Positions 8,956 to 17,681 of a stretch of DNA of 64,000 nt are shown here, one piece after another; the first letter of the stretch is position 1, and every line of letters begins with the position of its first letter. The notes beneath the pieces are model-generated. The model did not search any database, was not told the DNA's origin, and was given only the letters and a program-made list of their open reading frames with translations. Source of the stretch: Rhodobacter sp. Har01. Its GTDB lineage: Bacteria > Pseudomonadota > Alphaproteobacteria > Rhodobacterales > Rhodobacteraceae. The DNA lies in the NCBI RefSeq assembly GCF_020564565.1, contig NZ_JAJCTD010000003.1:62001-126000 (forward strand), given 5' to 3'. The translations under genes and the position numbers were made by a program.

Positions 8956-10746
8956 CTAGAGCGCGCCGTCGGTGAACTGCAAACGGGCGAGGCGGGCGTA
9001 AAGTCCGCCTTCGGCCACCAGTTCGTCATGGGTGCCTTGCGCGGCGATGCGGCCGTCTTCGAACACCACGATCCGGTCGGCCCGCTTCACCGTCGCCAGC
9101 CGGTGCGCCACCACCAGCGTGGTGCGGCCCTGCGACAGATGCTCGACCGCCTCTTGCACGGCGCGTTCCGATTCGGCGTCCAGCGCGCTGGTCGCCTCGT
9201 CCAGCAGCAGCACCGGCGCGTCGCGCAGGATGGCGCGGGCGATCGCCACGCGCTGCTTCTGGCCGCCCGACAGCATGACGCCGCGTTCGCCCAGGAAGGT
9301 GTCATAGCCCTGCGGCAGCGCCGTCAGAAAGTCATGCGCGGCGGCGGCGCGGGCGGCGGCCTCGACCTCGGCGTCGCCGGCCTCGGGGCGGCCGAAGCGG
9401 ATGTTCTCGCGCGCCGAGGCCGCGAAGATCACCGGGTCCTGCGGCACCAGTGCCATCGCGCGGCGAAAGTCGGCGCGGGCCAGGTCGCGCAGGTCGATGC
9501 CGTCCAGGGTGATGCGGCCGGCCTGCGGATCATAGAACCGTTGCAGCAGTTGCAGGATGGTGGACTTGCCCGCGCCCGAAGGCCCGACCAGCGCCACCGT
9601 CTCGCCGGGCCGGACGGTCAGCGTCACCCCGTTCAGGGCCGAAACCTCGGGCCGCGCCGGGTAGCGGAAGGTCACGGCCTCGAAGCCGATCTCGCCGCGC
9701 ACCGGGCGCGGCAGTTGCCGCGGCGCCACCGGGTCCAGCACGCTGTCCCTGGTGTTCAGTATCTCGACCAGGCGCTCGGTCGCGCCCGAGGCCCGCTGCA
9801 ACTCGCCCCAGATTTCCGACAATGCCCCCACGGCGCCGGCGACCAGAACGGCGTAGATCACGAACTGGATCAACTCGCCGATCGACATTTCGCCCGCCCG
9901 CACATCGCGCGCGCCAACCCACAGGACGCCGACGATGCCGGTGAAGACCAGGAAGATCACGATCACCGTCATCACCGCCCGGGTGCCGATGCGGCGGCGG
10001 TTGGCCTCGAAGCTCTTCTCGGTGACCTCGGCAAAGGTGGCGCGGGTCTGGCCTTCGTGGGTGTAGGACTGCACCGTCTGGATGGCGCTCAGCGCTTCCG
10101 AGGCCGACCCCGAGGAGGACGCGATCCAGTCCTGGCTTTCGCGCGACAGCGACCGCAGGCGGCGCCCGAGAATGATGATCGGCACCACCACGGCGGGAAC
10201 GATCAGCAGCACCAGCCCGGTCAGCTTGGCCGAGGTCAGCATCAGCAGGGCCAGCCCGCCCAGCAACAAGAGCAGGTTGCGCAGGGCAACCGAGATCGAC
10301 GAACCGATCACCGACAGGATCAGCGTGGTGTCGGTGGTGATGCGGCTCAGCACCTCGCCGGTCAGCACGCGCTCGAAGAAGGCCGGGCTCAGCGAGGTGA
10401 CCTTGTCGAAGGTGGCACGGCGAATGTCGGCCACCACGCGCTCGCCCAGCCGGGTGACCAGATAGTAGCGCAGGCCGGTGCCCAGAGCCAAAAGCGCGGC
10501 GATCAGAAGAAAGGCGCCGAAGTATTCGTCCAGCATCGCCACGTTGTTCGAGTTGAAGCCGTCAACCACCCGGCGCACGGCCAGTGGCAGGACCAGGCTG
10601 ATCCCCGCCGTCAGCACCAGGGCCGCCAGCGCGGCCAGGGTCAGCGCGCGATAGGGCCGCAGAAACGGGACAAGCCCCGATAGCGCAGCGACCCGGCGCG
10701 AGGTCGGGCGGTCTTCGGTCGGGGCTGTTTTCGGCTGTCGGGCCAT
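8956..10746 (-). CDS. ABC exporter, fused membrane and ATPase domains
   Basis: 596-residue half-transporter with an N-terminal six-helix membrane domain (about residues 25-310) and a C-terminal ATPase. The Walker A motif is GPSGAGKST (388-396), the signature LSGGQ (492-496), Walker B VLLLDE (511-516) and the switch histidine in VVAHRLATV (548). It resembles lipid A or multidrug exporters of the MsbA/LmrA class and probably works as a homodimer. The start is ATG 10746 (MARQPKTAPTEDR), since the upstream 22 codons look like non-coding leader. Substrate unknown. Confidence 0.92.
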   Translation of the reverse strand: MARQPKTAPTEDRPTSRRVAALSGLVPFLRPYRALTLAALAALVLTAGISLVLPLAVRRVVDGFNSNNVAMLDEYFGAFLLIAALLALGTGLRYYLVTRLGERVVADIRRATFDKVTSLSPAFFERVLTGEVLSRITTDTTLILSVIGSSISVALRNLLLLLGGLALLMLTSAKLTGLVLLIVPAVVVPIIILGRRLRSLSRESQDWIASSSGSASEALSAIQTVQSYTHEGQTRATFAEVTEKSFEANRRRIGTRAVMTVIVIFLVFTGIVGVLWVGARDVRAGEMSIGELIQFVIYAVLVAGAVGALSEIWGELQRASGATERLVEILNTRDSVLDPVAPRQLPRPVRGEIGFEAVTFRYPARPEVSALNGVTLTVRPGETVALVGPSGAGKSTILQLLQRFYDPQAGRITLDGIDLRDLARADFRRAMALVPQDPVIFAASARENIRFGRPEAGDAEVEAAARAAAAHDFLTALPQGYDTFLGERGVMLSGGQKQRVAIARAILRDAPVLLLDEATSALDAESERAVQEAVEHLSQGRTTLVVAHRLATVKRADRIVVFEDGRIAAQGTHDELVAEGGLYARLARLQFTDGAL

Positions 10747-10884
10747 GTCGTCCCTTCGGGTCTTCGGTCCTGCGGCGTTCCGGGGTTTAGTCGGCGCCGG
10801 TCCGGGGGGCAAGCCTTCCCTGCCACCTTGCCCCCCTTCCGTCGCCCGTCGCGCCGTGCAAGTGTCGGGGTCAGAGGAGGGTTC

Positions 10885-11559
10885 ATGCCGAAATCCGTGA
10901 TCGTCTTCGATGCCTATGGCACGCTGTTCGACGTGGCCGGTGCCGCCCGTCAGGCCGCCGTCAGCGCGCCGCGGCTGGCCGAGGTCTGGCCGCGGCTAGC
11001 CGAGGACTGGCGCCGGAAACAGCTGGAATATTCCTGGCTGCGGGCGATCATGGGCGCGCATGCCGATTTCGCCGAAGTGACCGCCGACGCGCTGGACTGG
11101 GCGCTCGAGGCCGCAGGCCTGGGCGCGGCGGCCGGTCCGTTGCGGCCACTGCTGCTGGACCTTTACCGCCGCCTGCCCGCCTATCCCGAAGCCGCCGGCG
11201 TTCTGGCGCAGCTTCGGGCACAGGGCAAGCGGCTGGCCATCCTGTCGAATGGCGCGCCGCCGATGCTGGCCGAGGCGGTGGCCTCCGCCGGCCTGGAAGG
11301 CCTGTTCGAGGCCGTGATCAGCGTCGAAGAGGTCGGGGTCTACAAGCCCGACGCCCGCACCTATGCCCTGATTCCCGCCCGCCTGGGCGCAAACCCGCGC
11401 GACGTCCTGTTCGTCTCGTCGAACGGCTGGGACGTGGCCGGGGCCGCGCGGTTCGGCTTCACCGCGGTCTGGGTGAACCGCGCCGGCCTGCCGATGGACC
11501 GCCTGCCGCACGGCCCCGCCCATGTGGTCCGCGACCTGACCCAGCTCGGGGGGCTGTGA
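10885..11559 (+). CDS. HAD-superfamily haloacid dehalogenase type II
   Basis: 224-residue HAD hydrolase. The nucleophile motif is VIVFDAYGTLFD (Asp 9), motif II is ILSNGAPPML, motif III YKPDARTYAL and the last motif VSSNGWDVAGAARFGF. The SNG and SSNxWD pattern is typical of L-2-haloacid dehalogenases, which swap halogen for hydroxyl on short 2-halo acids. Whether this one acts on haloacids is inferred from family resemblance only. A strong Shine-Dalgarno AGAGGAGG precedes ATG 10885. It overlaps the next hydrolase gene by one base, so the two are translationally coupled. Confidence 0.88.
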   Translation: MPKSVIVFDAYGTLFDVAGAARQAAVSAPRLAEVWPRLAEDWRRKQLEYSWLRAIMGAHADFAEVTADALDWALEAAGLGAAAGPLRPLLLDLYRRLPAYPEAAGVLAQLRAQGKRLAILSNGAPPMLAEAVASAGLEGLFEAVISVEEVGVYKPDARTYALIPARLGANPRDVLFVSSNGWDVAGAARFGFTAVWVNRAGLPMDRLPHGPAHVVRDLTQLGGL

Positions 11560-12383
11560 TGCCCGGCGTCTTTGCCGCCACCGACGGGGCCCGGCTCGCC
11601 TACCGCGACCAGGGCGACGGCTTGCCGGTGCTGTGCCTGGCCGGCCTGACCCGCACCATGGCCGATTTCGACGATGCCCTGCCGGCGCTGGCCGGTTGCC
11701 GGGTGATCCGGATGGACTATCGCGGCCGCGGCGACAGCGCCTGGACCGGGGCCGCGAGCTATTCCGTTCCGCAAGAGGCGGCGGATGCGCTGGCGCTGCT
11801 TGACCACCTCGGATTGGCGCAGGCGGCCGTGCTGGGCACCTCTCGCGGCGGGCTGATCGGGATGGTCCTTGCCGCCACCGCAAGGCATCGCCTGCTGGGC
11901 CTTTGCCTCAACGACGTCGGGCCGGAGATCAACCGCCCGGGCCTTGACCGCATCAAGGATTACCTCGGCCGCCGCCCCGCCGCGAAGACGCTGGCCGAGA
12001 TGGCCGAGCGGCTGCCCGCCACCTCGCCCGGGTTCGACGGCGTGCCGGCGGTGCAATGGGCAGCCTTCGCCGCGCGGCTTTACCGCGAAAGCGACCGCGG
12101 GCTGGAGTTGCGCTATGACCCGGCCCTGCGCGAGGCCTTCCTCGCCGCCTTCGACGGCCCGCCCGCCGACCTCTGGCCGCTCTGGGCGGCAACGGCGGGC
12201 CTGCCGGTCGCCCTGATCCGCGGCGCGAATTCCGACCTGCTGTCGCCCGGGACGGTGGCGCGGATGCAGGCGATGCGCCCCGACCTGATCTTCGCCGATG
12301 TGCCCGGCCGCGCGCATGTGCCGTTTCTGGACGAACCCGCTGCCGTCGCCGTGCTGCAACGCTGGCTCGAGGCGATGCGATGA
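11559..12383 (+). CDS. Alpha/beta hydrolase
   Basis: 274-residue cytosolic alpha/beta-hydrolase. The nucleophile elbow is GTSRGG (Ser 95), an acid is likely in RGANSDLLS and the catalytic His in PGRAHVPFLDEP. The oxyanion loop region is CLAGLTRTMADF. It starts at ATG 11559 overlapping the upstream stop, with a GTG one codon earlier also possible. It ends in an ATGA overlap with the PLP dehydratase gene, so HAD, hydrolase and dehydratase form one operon. Substrate not predictable. Confidence 0.85.
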   Translation: MPGVFAATDGARLAYRDQGDGLPVLCLAGLTRTMADFDDALPALAGCRVIRMDYRGRGDSAWTGAASYSVPQEAADALALLDHLGLAQAAVLGTSRGGLIGMVLAATARHRLLGLCLNDVGPEINRPGLDRIKDYLGRRPAAKTLAEMAERLPATSPGFDGVPAVQWAAFAARLYRESDRGLELRYDPALREAFLAAFDGPPADLWPLWAATAGLPVALIRGANSDLLSPGTVARMQAMRPDLIFADVPGRAHVPFLDEPAAVAVLQRWLEAMR

Positions 12384-13342
12384 CCCCCGAGGCCATACAG
12401 GCCGCCGCCGCCCGGATGCGCGGGCATGTCCGGGTGACGCCGCTGCTGAACGCGCCTTTGCTCGACCGGCTGGCCGGGCGGCGCATCTTCGTCAAGGCGG
12501 AATGCCTGCAGGTGACCGGCAGCTTCAAGGCCCGCGGCGGCTGGGCGGCGGTCTCGACCCTGCCGGCCGGCGCCAGGGGCGTGCTTGCCATGTCATCGGG
12601 CAACCATGCCCAGGGTGTGGCCTGGGCGGCGGCGGCGCATGGGGTGACGGCGGTGATCGTGATGCCGTCCGACGCGCCGCCGGTGAAGATCGAGCGCACC
12701 CGCGCCTATGGCGCCGAGGTGGTGCTCTATGACCGTGCCTGCGACGACCGCGACGCGCTGGCGGCGCGGATCGCCGCCGAACGCGGGCTTGCGCTGGTGC
12801 CGCCCTATGACCACCCCGAGGTGATCGCCGGGCAAGGCACGGTGGGCCTTGAGATCGCCGCCCAGGCCGCCGAGGCCGGCATCGACGTCGCCGAAGTGCT
12901 GGTCTGCTGCGGCGGCGGAGGCCTGGCCGCCGGCATCGCCACGGCGCTTGAAGTGCGCGCGCCCGGCCTGCGCGTCCGCACGGCCGAACCCGCGGGTTTC
13001 GACGACATGGCCCGCTCGCTGGCCGCCGGTCAGCGGCTGCGCAACCTCGCCGCCACCGGATCGGTCTGCGACGCGATCCTGACGCCCACGCCCGGTGCGC
13101 TGACCTTTCCGATCCTGCGGCGCCTGGCCGGCCCCGGCCTGGCGGTCACCGACGATCAGGCCCTGCGCGCCGTCGCGCTGGCGTTCTCTCATCTGCGCCT
13201 TGTCGCCGAACCCGGCGGCGCGGTGGCGCTGGCGGCGGCACTGCACGCCGACGACCTGCCCGAGACCGTCATCTGCACCGTCTCGGGTGGCAACGTCGAC
13301 CCGCAGGTGTTTCGCGCGGCACTCGACCGCTTCGGGTGCTAG
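12380..13342 (+). CDS. PLP-dependent threonine/serine dehydratase-like enzyme
   Basis: 320-residue fold-type II PLP enzyme. The Schiff-base lysine lies in TGSFKARGG (Lys 50), the substrate loop is SSGNHAQG and the phosphate-binding glycine loop is CCGGGGLAAGIA. The length and the absence of a regulatory ACT domain fit catabolic or 3-hydroxyaspartate/threonine dehydratases rather than biosynthetic IlvA. It removes ammonia from a beta-hydroxy amino acid to give a 2-oxo acid. Overlaps the upstream hydrolase by 4 bases. Substrate range cannot be decided. Confidence 0.88.
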   Translation: MTPEAIQAAAARMRGHVRVTPLLNAPLLDRLAGRRIFVKAECLQVTGSFKARGGWAAVSTLPAGARGVLAMSSGNHAQGVAWAAAAHGVTAVIVMPSDAPPVKIERTRAYGAEVVLYDRACDDRDALAARIAAERGLALVPPYDHPEVIAGQGTVGLEIAAQAAEAGIDVAEVLVCCGGGGLAAGIATALEVRAPGLRVRTAEPAGFDDMARSLAAGQRLRNLAATGSVCDAILTPTPGALTFPILRRLAGPGLAVTDDQALRAVALAFSHLRLVAEPGGAVALAAALHADDLPETVICTVSGGNVDPQVFRAALDRFGC

Positions 13343-13360
13343 ATGGCCGCCGTCAAGAAA

Positions 13361-13408
13361 CGATTTCCGAAGTCGGAAATCGGGGACGGAATTCGACTTC
13401 GAATTCCG
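13361..13408. repeat. 48-base double-palindrome element, copy 2 (inverted)
   Basis: Reverse orientation copy of the element at 7404. The first palindrome (13361-13382) has arms CGATTTCCGA and TCGGAAATCG around AG. The second (13387-13408) has arms CGGAATTCGA and TCGAATTCCG around CT. The 4-base spacer is GGGA. It lies 18 bases after the dehydratase stop. Confidence 0.9.
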
Positions 13409-13494
13409 GTTCCCGGGGTCGGCGTTTCGCCAAACCGGAACATTTCCTGGCCCCCAATATGTTTCTCTGGCTCCTGTGCTTGAGGTTTCCGAAC

Positions 13495-14280
13495 ATGCCC
13501 CCGGTCTTTCTGCCCGACCTGCGCCTGAATGCCCGCCTTGACGGCCCCGAGGGCGCGCCGCCGCTGGTCTTCGTCAACGCCCTGGGCACCGATCTGTCGA
13601 TCTGGGATGACATCATCGCTTGCCTGCCCGCCCATCGCATCCTGCGCTTCGATGCCCGCGGCCATGGCGCCAGCGACGTGCCCCCGGCGCCCTATGCCAT
13701 GGGCACCCTGATCCGCGATGCCGAGCGGCTGATGGATCATTTCGGCCTGAAGGGCGCCGTGGTCGTCGGCCTGTCCATCGGCGGCCTTGTCGCCCAAGGG
13801 CTGGCCGTCAAGCGCAGCGATCTGGTCCGCGGGATGGTGCTGTCGAACACCGCCGCCCGCATCGGCACGGCCGAACAATGGCAGGCCCGCATCGCCAGCG
13901 TCCGCGACGGCGGCCTTGCCGCCATTGCCGAGGCCACGATGGAGCGCTGGTTCGGCCGCAAGTGGCGCGATACCCCGGCCATGCCGCGGCTGCGCGACAT
14001 GCTCTTGGCCTGCCCGGTGCAGGGCTGGATGGGCTGCGCCGCCGCCATTGCCGGCACCGACTTCTACCAGACCACCGCCACCCTGCGCCTGCCCACCCTG
14101 GCCCTCGCCGGGGCCAACGACGGCTCGACCCCGCCCGATCTGGTGCGTGAAACGGCAGACCTGATCCCCGGCAGCCGCTTCCAGCTGATCCGCGGCGCCG
14201 GTCACCTGCCCTTTGCCGAACAGCCCGAGGCCTATGCCACCGCCCTGCGCACCTTCCTGACGGAGATTGGCCATGACTGA
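13495..14280 (+). CDS. Alpha/beta hydrolase, 3-oxoadipate enol-lactonase-like
   Basis: 261-residue hydrolase resembling PcaD, which opens the enol-lactone ring in the protocatechuate branch of aromatic breakdown. Visible features are the opening strand PPLVFVNALGTDLSIWD, the nucleophile elbow VGLSIGG (Ser 94), the acid in AGANDGSTPP and the His in GAGHLPFAEQP. The start is ATG 13495, because the longer frame upstream runs through the palindromic repeat. It overlaps the next hydrolase by 8 bases. No other pca gene is nearby, so the lactonase role is inferred. Confidence 0.82.
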   Translation: MPPVFLPDLRLNARLDGPEGAPPLVFVNALGTDLSIWDDIIACLPAHRILRFDARGHGASDVPPAPYAMGTLIRDAERLMDHFGLKGAVVVGLSIGGLVAQGLAVKRSDLVRGMVLSNTAARIGTAEQWQARIASVRDGGLAAIAEATMERWFGRKWRDTPAMPRLRDMLLACPVQGWMGCAAAIAGTDFYQTTATLRLPTLALAGANDGSTPPDLVRETADLIPGSRFQLIRGAGHLPFAEQPEAYATALRTFLTEIGHD

Positions 14281-15004
14281 GATCCTGCTGATCCACGGCT
14301 CTTGCCACGGCGCCTGGTGCTGGCACCGGGTGATCCCGGCACTGGCGGCCCTGGGCCACAGCGCCCGCGCCATCGACCTGCCGGCGCATGGCAACGACCG
14401 CACCCCTGCCGCGCAGGCCACGCTGGACAACTATGCGCAGGCGATCCTGGACGCCCTGCCGCGCCCGGCCCTGGTGGTCGGCCATTCCGCCGGCGGCTAC
14501 GCGATCACCGCCGCGGCCGAGCGCGACCCCGCCCGCATTGCCGGTCTGCTCTACCTCTGCGCCTATGCCCCGGCCTCGGGCCAGTCGCTGGCCGAGATGC
14601 GCCGCGCCGGCCCGCGCCAGCCGCTGGCCCCGGCGATCCGCGTCAGCGCCGACCGCAGCGCCTTTGCCTTCGACCCGGCCCAGACCGAAGCGCTGTTCTA
14701 CCACGACTGCCCGCCCGAAGACCGGGCGCTGGCCGCACACCACCTGTGCCCCGAACCGCTGCGGCCGCAGGAAACCCCGCTCACCCTGACCAAGCGGTCG
14801 CAGTCGCTGCCCCGTTTCTACATCCGCTGCAGCGAAGACCGCGCCATCCCGCCCGAGTATCAGGCGGTGATGGCGCAAAGCGTCCCGCCCGGGAACCGCT
14901 TCACCCTGCCCACCTCGCATTCGCCGTTCTTCGCCGCCCCCCGGGCGCTGGCGGAAATCCTTGACCGCATCGCGCAAGGGGCTTTCGGCGCCAGCCCGGC
15001 CTGA
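14273..15004 (+). CDS. Alpha/beta hydrolase (EstC/salicylate-esterase-like)
   Basis: 243-residue hydrolase with an early oxyanion motif ILLIHGSCHGAWCWH, the nucleophile elbow VVGHSAGGYA (Ser 72) and a terminal His in TSHSPFFAAPRALAE. This pattern is shared with bacterial EstC-like and plant methyl-esterase or hydroxynitrile-lyase-like proteins. ATG 14273 sits inside the last codons of the preceding hydrolase gene, so the two are translationally coupled. It likely cleaves a small ester or related bond; the substrate is not identifiable. Confidence 0.82.
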   Translation: MTEILLIHGSCHGAWCWHRVIPALAALGHSARAIDLPAHGNDRTPAAQATLDNYAQAILDALPRPALVVGHSAGGYAITAAAERDPARIAGLLYLCAYAPASGQSLAEMRRAGPRQPLAPAIRVSADRSAFAFDPAQTEALFYHDCPPEDRALAAHHLCPEPLRPQETPLTLTKRSQSLPRFYIRCSEDRAIPPEYQAVMAQSVPPGNRFTLPTSHSPFFAAPRALAEILDRIAQGAFGASPA

Positions 15005-15034
15005 TATGGTCCGCGCCGACCAAAGGGCCCCCCG

Positions 15035-16252
15035 ATGCCGAACCCGCGCCTTGCGCTGACCTTCATCCTGATCACCGTGGCGCTGGACGCCATCGGCATC
15101 GGCATCATCTTCCCGGTGATGCCTGACCTCCTGCGCGAGGTGACGGGCCTGTCCCTGTCGGACGCCGCCCTCTGGGCCGGCACCCTTGGCACCGCCTTTG
15201 CGGTGATGCAGTTCCTGTTCGGCCCGATCCTGGGCGCGCTGTCCGACCGCTTCGGCCGCCGTCCGGTGCTGCTCGTGTCCCTGGCGGTGATGTCGGTCGA
15301 CTACCTGGTCATGGCCACCGCGGGCACGATCTGGCTCCTCCTCGGCGCCCGCATCGTCGCCGGCATCACCGCCGCCACCTACTCTACCGCCACCGCCTTC
15401 ATCTCGGACATCACCCCGCCGGAACAACGCGGCGCCCGTTTCGGCCTGATCGGCGCCTGCTTCGGCGTGGGCTTCGTGATCGGCCCGCTGATCGGCGCCG
15501 GGCTGGCCGGCATCGACACCCGCGCGCCGTTCTTCGCCGCCGCGGCAATGGCCGCAGGAAACCTGGCGCTGGGCTGGTTCACCCTGCCCGAGACGGTGAC
15601 CGACGCCACCCGCCGCCCGTTCCGCTGGTCCCGCGCCAACCCCCTGGGCGCGCTGCGCTCGGTCGGCCGCCTGCCCGGGGTGGGTGTCACGCTGACCTGC
15701 TGGCTGATCCTGGCCATCGCGATGAACGTCTACCCGACGGTGTGGAACTTCTACGGCCAGGCCCAATTCGGCTGGTCCTCCAGCATGGTCGGCGTCTCGC
15801 TGGCGCTTTACGGCGTCAGCTTTGCGCTCGGCCAGGCGGTGATCGTCGGCCCGGTGATCCGCCGCTTCGGCGAACACCGCGCGGCCCAGTTCGGCATGGC
15901 GGTCGACATCGTCACCCTCACCGCCCTTGGCCTGGTCACCTCGCCCGCAATCGCGCTGGCCATCATCCCGGTCACCGCCCTGGGCGGCACCGTCACCCCC
16001 TCGCTTCAGGCGCTGGCCTCGCGCGCCGCCCCCGCCGACGCGCAAGGTGAAATCCACGGAGTCCTCTCCAGCCTGAACGCCATCGCCACCATGGTCTCGC
16101 CCCTGCTGATGACCACCACCTTCGCCCATTTCACCAGGGCAGACGCCCCCCTGCACGCCCCCGGTGCGCCCTTCCTCCTGTCGGCTGCCCTGATGATCGG
16201 CTGCCTCGCGCTCCTCAGTCTCGCGGCCCGCCCGCGCCCCATCGCCGCCTGA
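15035..16252 (+). CDS. MFS efflux transporter, TetA/Bcr-like
   Basis: 405-residue major-facilitator protein with about twelve membrane helices. Motif A is GALSDRFGRRPVLL between helices 2 and 3, and the N-terminus ALDAIGIGIIFPVMPDLLRE is very similar in layout to class A/B tetracycline pumps. The end of helix 5 has GPLIGAGLAGI. Chromosomal Tet-like MFS proteins in this group are common and need not give drug resistance. It lies 30 bases after the hydrolase gene and may be co-transcribed. Drug substrate unproven. Confidence 0.88.
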   Translation: MPNPRLALTFILITVALDAIGIGIIFPVMPDLLREVTGLSLSDAALWAGTLGTAFAVMQFLFGPILGALSDRFGRRPVLLVSLAVMSVDYLVMATAGTIWLLLGARIVAGITAATYSTATAFISDITPPEQRGARFGLIGACFGVGFVIGPLIGAGLAGIDTRAPFFAAAAMAAGNLALGWFTLPETVTDATRRPFRWSRANPLGALRSVGRLPGVGVTLTCWLILAIAMNVYPTVWNFYGQAQFGWSSSMVGVSLALYGVSFALGQAVIVGPVIRRFGEHRAAQFGMAVDIVTLTALGLVTSPAIALAIIPVTALGGTVTPSLQALASRAAPADAQGEIHGVLSSLNAIATMVSPLLMTTTFAHFTRADAPLHAPGAPFLLSAALMIGCLALLSLAARPRPIAA

Positions 16253-16345
16253 CCGCCCGTTTCCGCCACCCCAAGGTCGCAAAGGAACCGGCCCCCGGCC
16301 CGCCCGGCCCTTAGGCTTGCCCACTAGGAAATACTCCACGGGGGC

Positions 16346-16366
16346 CCGGGGGTGTGAAACCCCCGG
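16346..16366. repeat. GC hairpin element, single copy
   Basis: Exact third copy of the 21-base hairpin seen twice at 5446-5500 (arms CCGGGGGT and ACCCCCGG, loop GTGAA). It is preceded by AAATACTCCACGGGGG, a flank also recognisable at the 60.2-kb copy. It lies between the MFS gene and the enolase-superfamily gene. Confidence 0.85.
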
Positions 16367-16385
16367 CCCGTCGCCAGCCAGAGGC

Positions 16386-17633
16386 ATGCCGATGAAACTC
16401 AAGGACCTCGAGATTTTCACCGTCGCCCCGCCCGCACCCGGCTGGGGCGGCCGCTACTGGATCTTTCCGAAGATCACCACCGACGACGGCATCGTGGGCT
16501 ACGGCGAATGCTATGCCTCGACCGTCGGCCCCAAGGCCATGCAGGCGGTGATCGAAGACGTCTTCGACCGCCACATGCGCGGCACTTCCGCCGAAAACAT
16601 CGAACTGATGTATCGCCGGGTCTATTCCTCAGGCTTCACCCAGCGCCCCGACCCCACCGTCATGGGCGCCTTCTCCGGCCTGGAAATCGCCTGTTGGGAC
16701 ATCCTCGGCAAGGCCCGCAACCGCCCGGTCTGGGCGCTGCTCGGCGGCCGGATGAACGATCGCGTGCGCAGCTACACCTACCTCTACCCCGAGCCGGGCC
16801 AGGACCAGGCCGAATTCTGGGTCAACCCGGACTGGCAGGCCGAGGCCGCCGCAAAGGCCGTCGCCCAGGGCTTCACCGCCGTCAAGTTCGACCCCGCCGG
16901 CCCCTACACCATCCGCGGCGGCCACCAGCCCGCAATGTCCGACATCTCGCGCAGCGTTGCCTTCTGCCGGGCCATCCGCGAAGCGGTGGGCGACCGCGCC
17001 GACCTTCTGTTCGGCACCCATGGCCAGTTCACCACCGCCGGCGCCATCCGCCTCGGGCGCGAACTGGAACCCTACAACCCGCTCTGGTACGAAGAACCCA
17101 TCCCGCCCGACAACCTGCTGGAATTCGCCGAGGTGGCGCGGGCCGTCCGCATCCCGCTTGCCACCGGAGAGCGGCTGACCACCAAGACCGAATTCGGCAT
17201 GCTGCTGCGGGCCGGCGGAGTGAAAATCCTGCAACCCGCCCTCGGCCGCCTCGGCGGCATCCTCGAAGGCCGCAAGCTGGCCGCCATCGCCGAGGTCTTC
17301 AATGCCGAGATGGCCCCGCATCTTTACGCCGGACCGGTGGAATGGGCCGCCAACATCCACCTCTCGGTGTCGATCCCCAACCTTCTCATCGCCGAGACCA
17401 TCCAGACCGGCGGCGCCTTCCACCTGGCGCTGATCCGCAACAGCCTGACATGGGAAGACGGCTACATCCTGCCGCCCGAGGCGCCGGGCCTGGGCATCGA
17501 CTTCGACGAAGACCTGGCCCGCGCCCACCCCTACACCGGCACCGGCCTGCACCTGCAGATGCAAGAGGCGCCCTGCGACCACCGCCACGGCAACCGCTTC
17601 GAAGGCGGCGCGCCCGCCAAGGCCCCGGCGTAA
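16386..17633 (+). CDS. Enolase-superfamily (mandelate racemase/muconate lactonizing) enzyme
   Basis: 415-residue two-domain protein. An N-terminal capping domain (about 1-125) has TDDGIVGYGECYASTVGP. The barrel carries a lysine in AVKFDP, then LLFGTHGQFTT, then WYEEPIPPDN, ATGERLTT, QPALGRLGG and APHLYAGP. The C-terminal half is closest in pattern to galactonate-dehydratase-type acid sugar dehydratases. The first metal-ligand position looks unusual: where an IDFHGR-like motif is expected the sequence reads FGTHGQ, with glycine in place of Asp. It may therefore define a separate subgroup. Start 16386 or 16392, both ATG. Substrate unknown, perhaps a sugar acid. Confidence 0.85.
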   Translation: MPMKLKDLEIFTVAPPAPGWGGRYWIFPKITTDDGIVGYGECYASTVGPKAMQAVIEDVFDRHMRGTSAENIELMYRRVYSSGFTQRPDPTVMGAFSGLEIACWDILGKARNRPVWALLGGRMNDRVRSYTYLYPEPGQDQAEFWVNPDWQAEAAAKAVAQGFTAVKFDPAGPYTIRGGHQPAMSDISRSVAFCRAIREAVGDRADLLFGTHGQFTTAGAIRLGRELEPYNPLWYEEPIPPDNLLEFAEVARAVRIPLATGERLTTKTEFGMLLRAGGVKILQPALGRLGGILEGRKLAAIAEVFNAEMAPHLYAGPVEWAANIHLSVSIPNLLIAETIQTGGAFHLALIRNSLTWEDGYILPPEAPGLGIDFDEDLARAHPYTGTGLHLQMQEAPCDHRHGNRFEGGAPAKAPA

Positions 17634-17681
17634 CCGGATCGCAAGGGACTGCGCGCAGCATGGACCCAAAAGGGGCGCACC

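Noticed and set aside
13808..16420. Long minus-strand frame opposite the hydrolases and the MFS gene
   Set aside because: It runs across three plus-strand genes with clear motifs, and its own translation is Gly/Arg-rich without domains.
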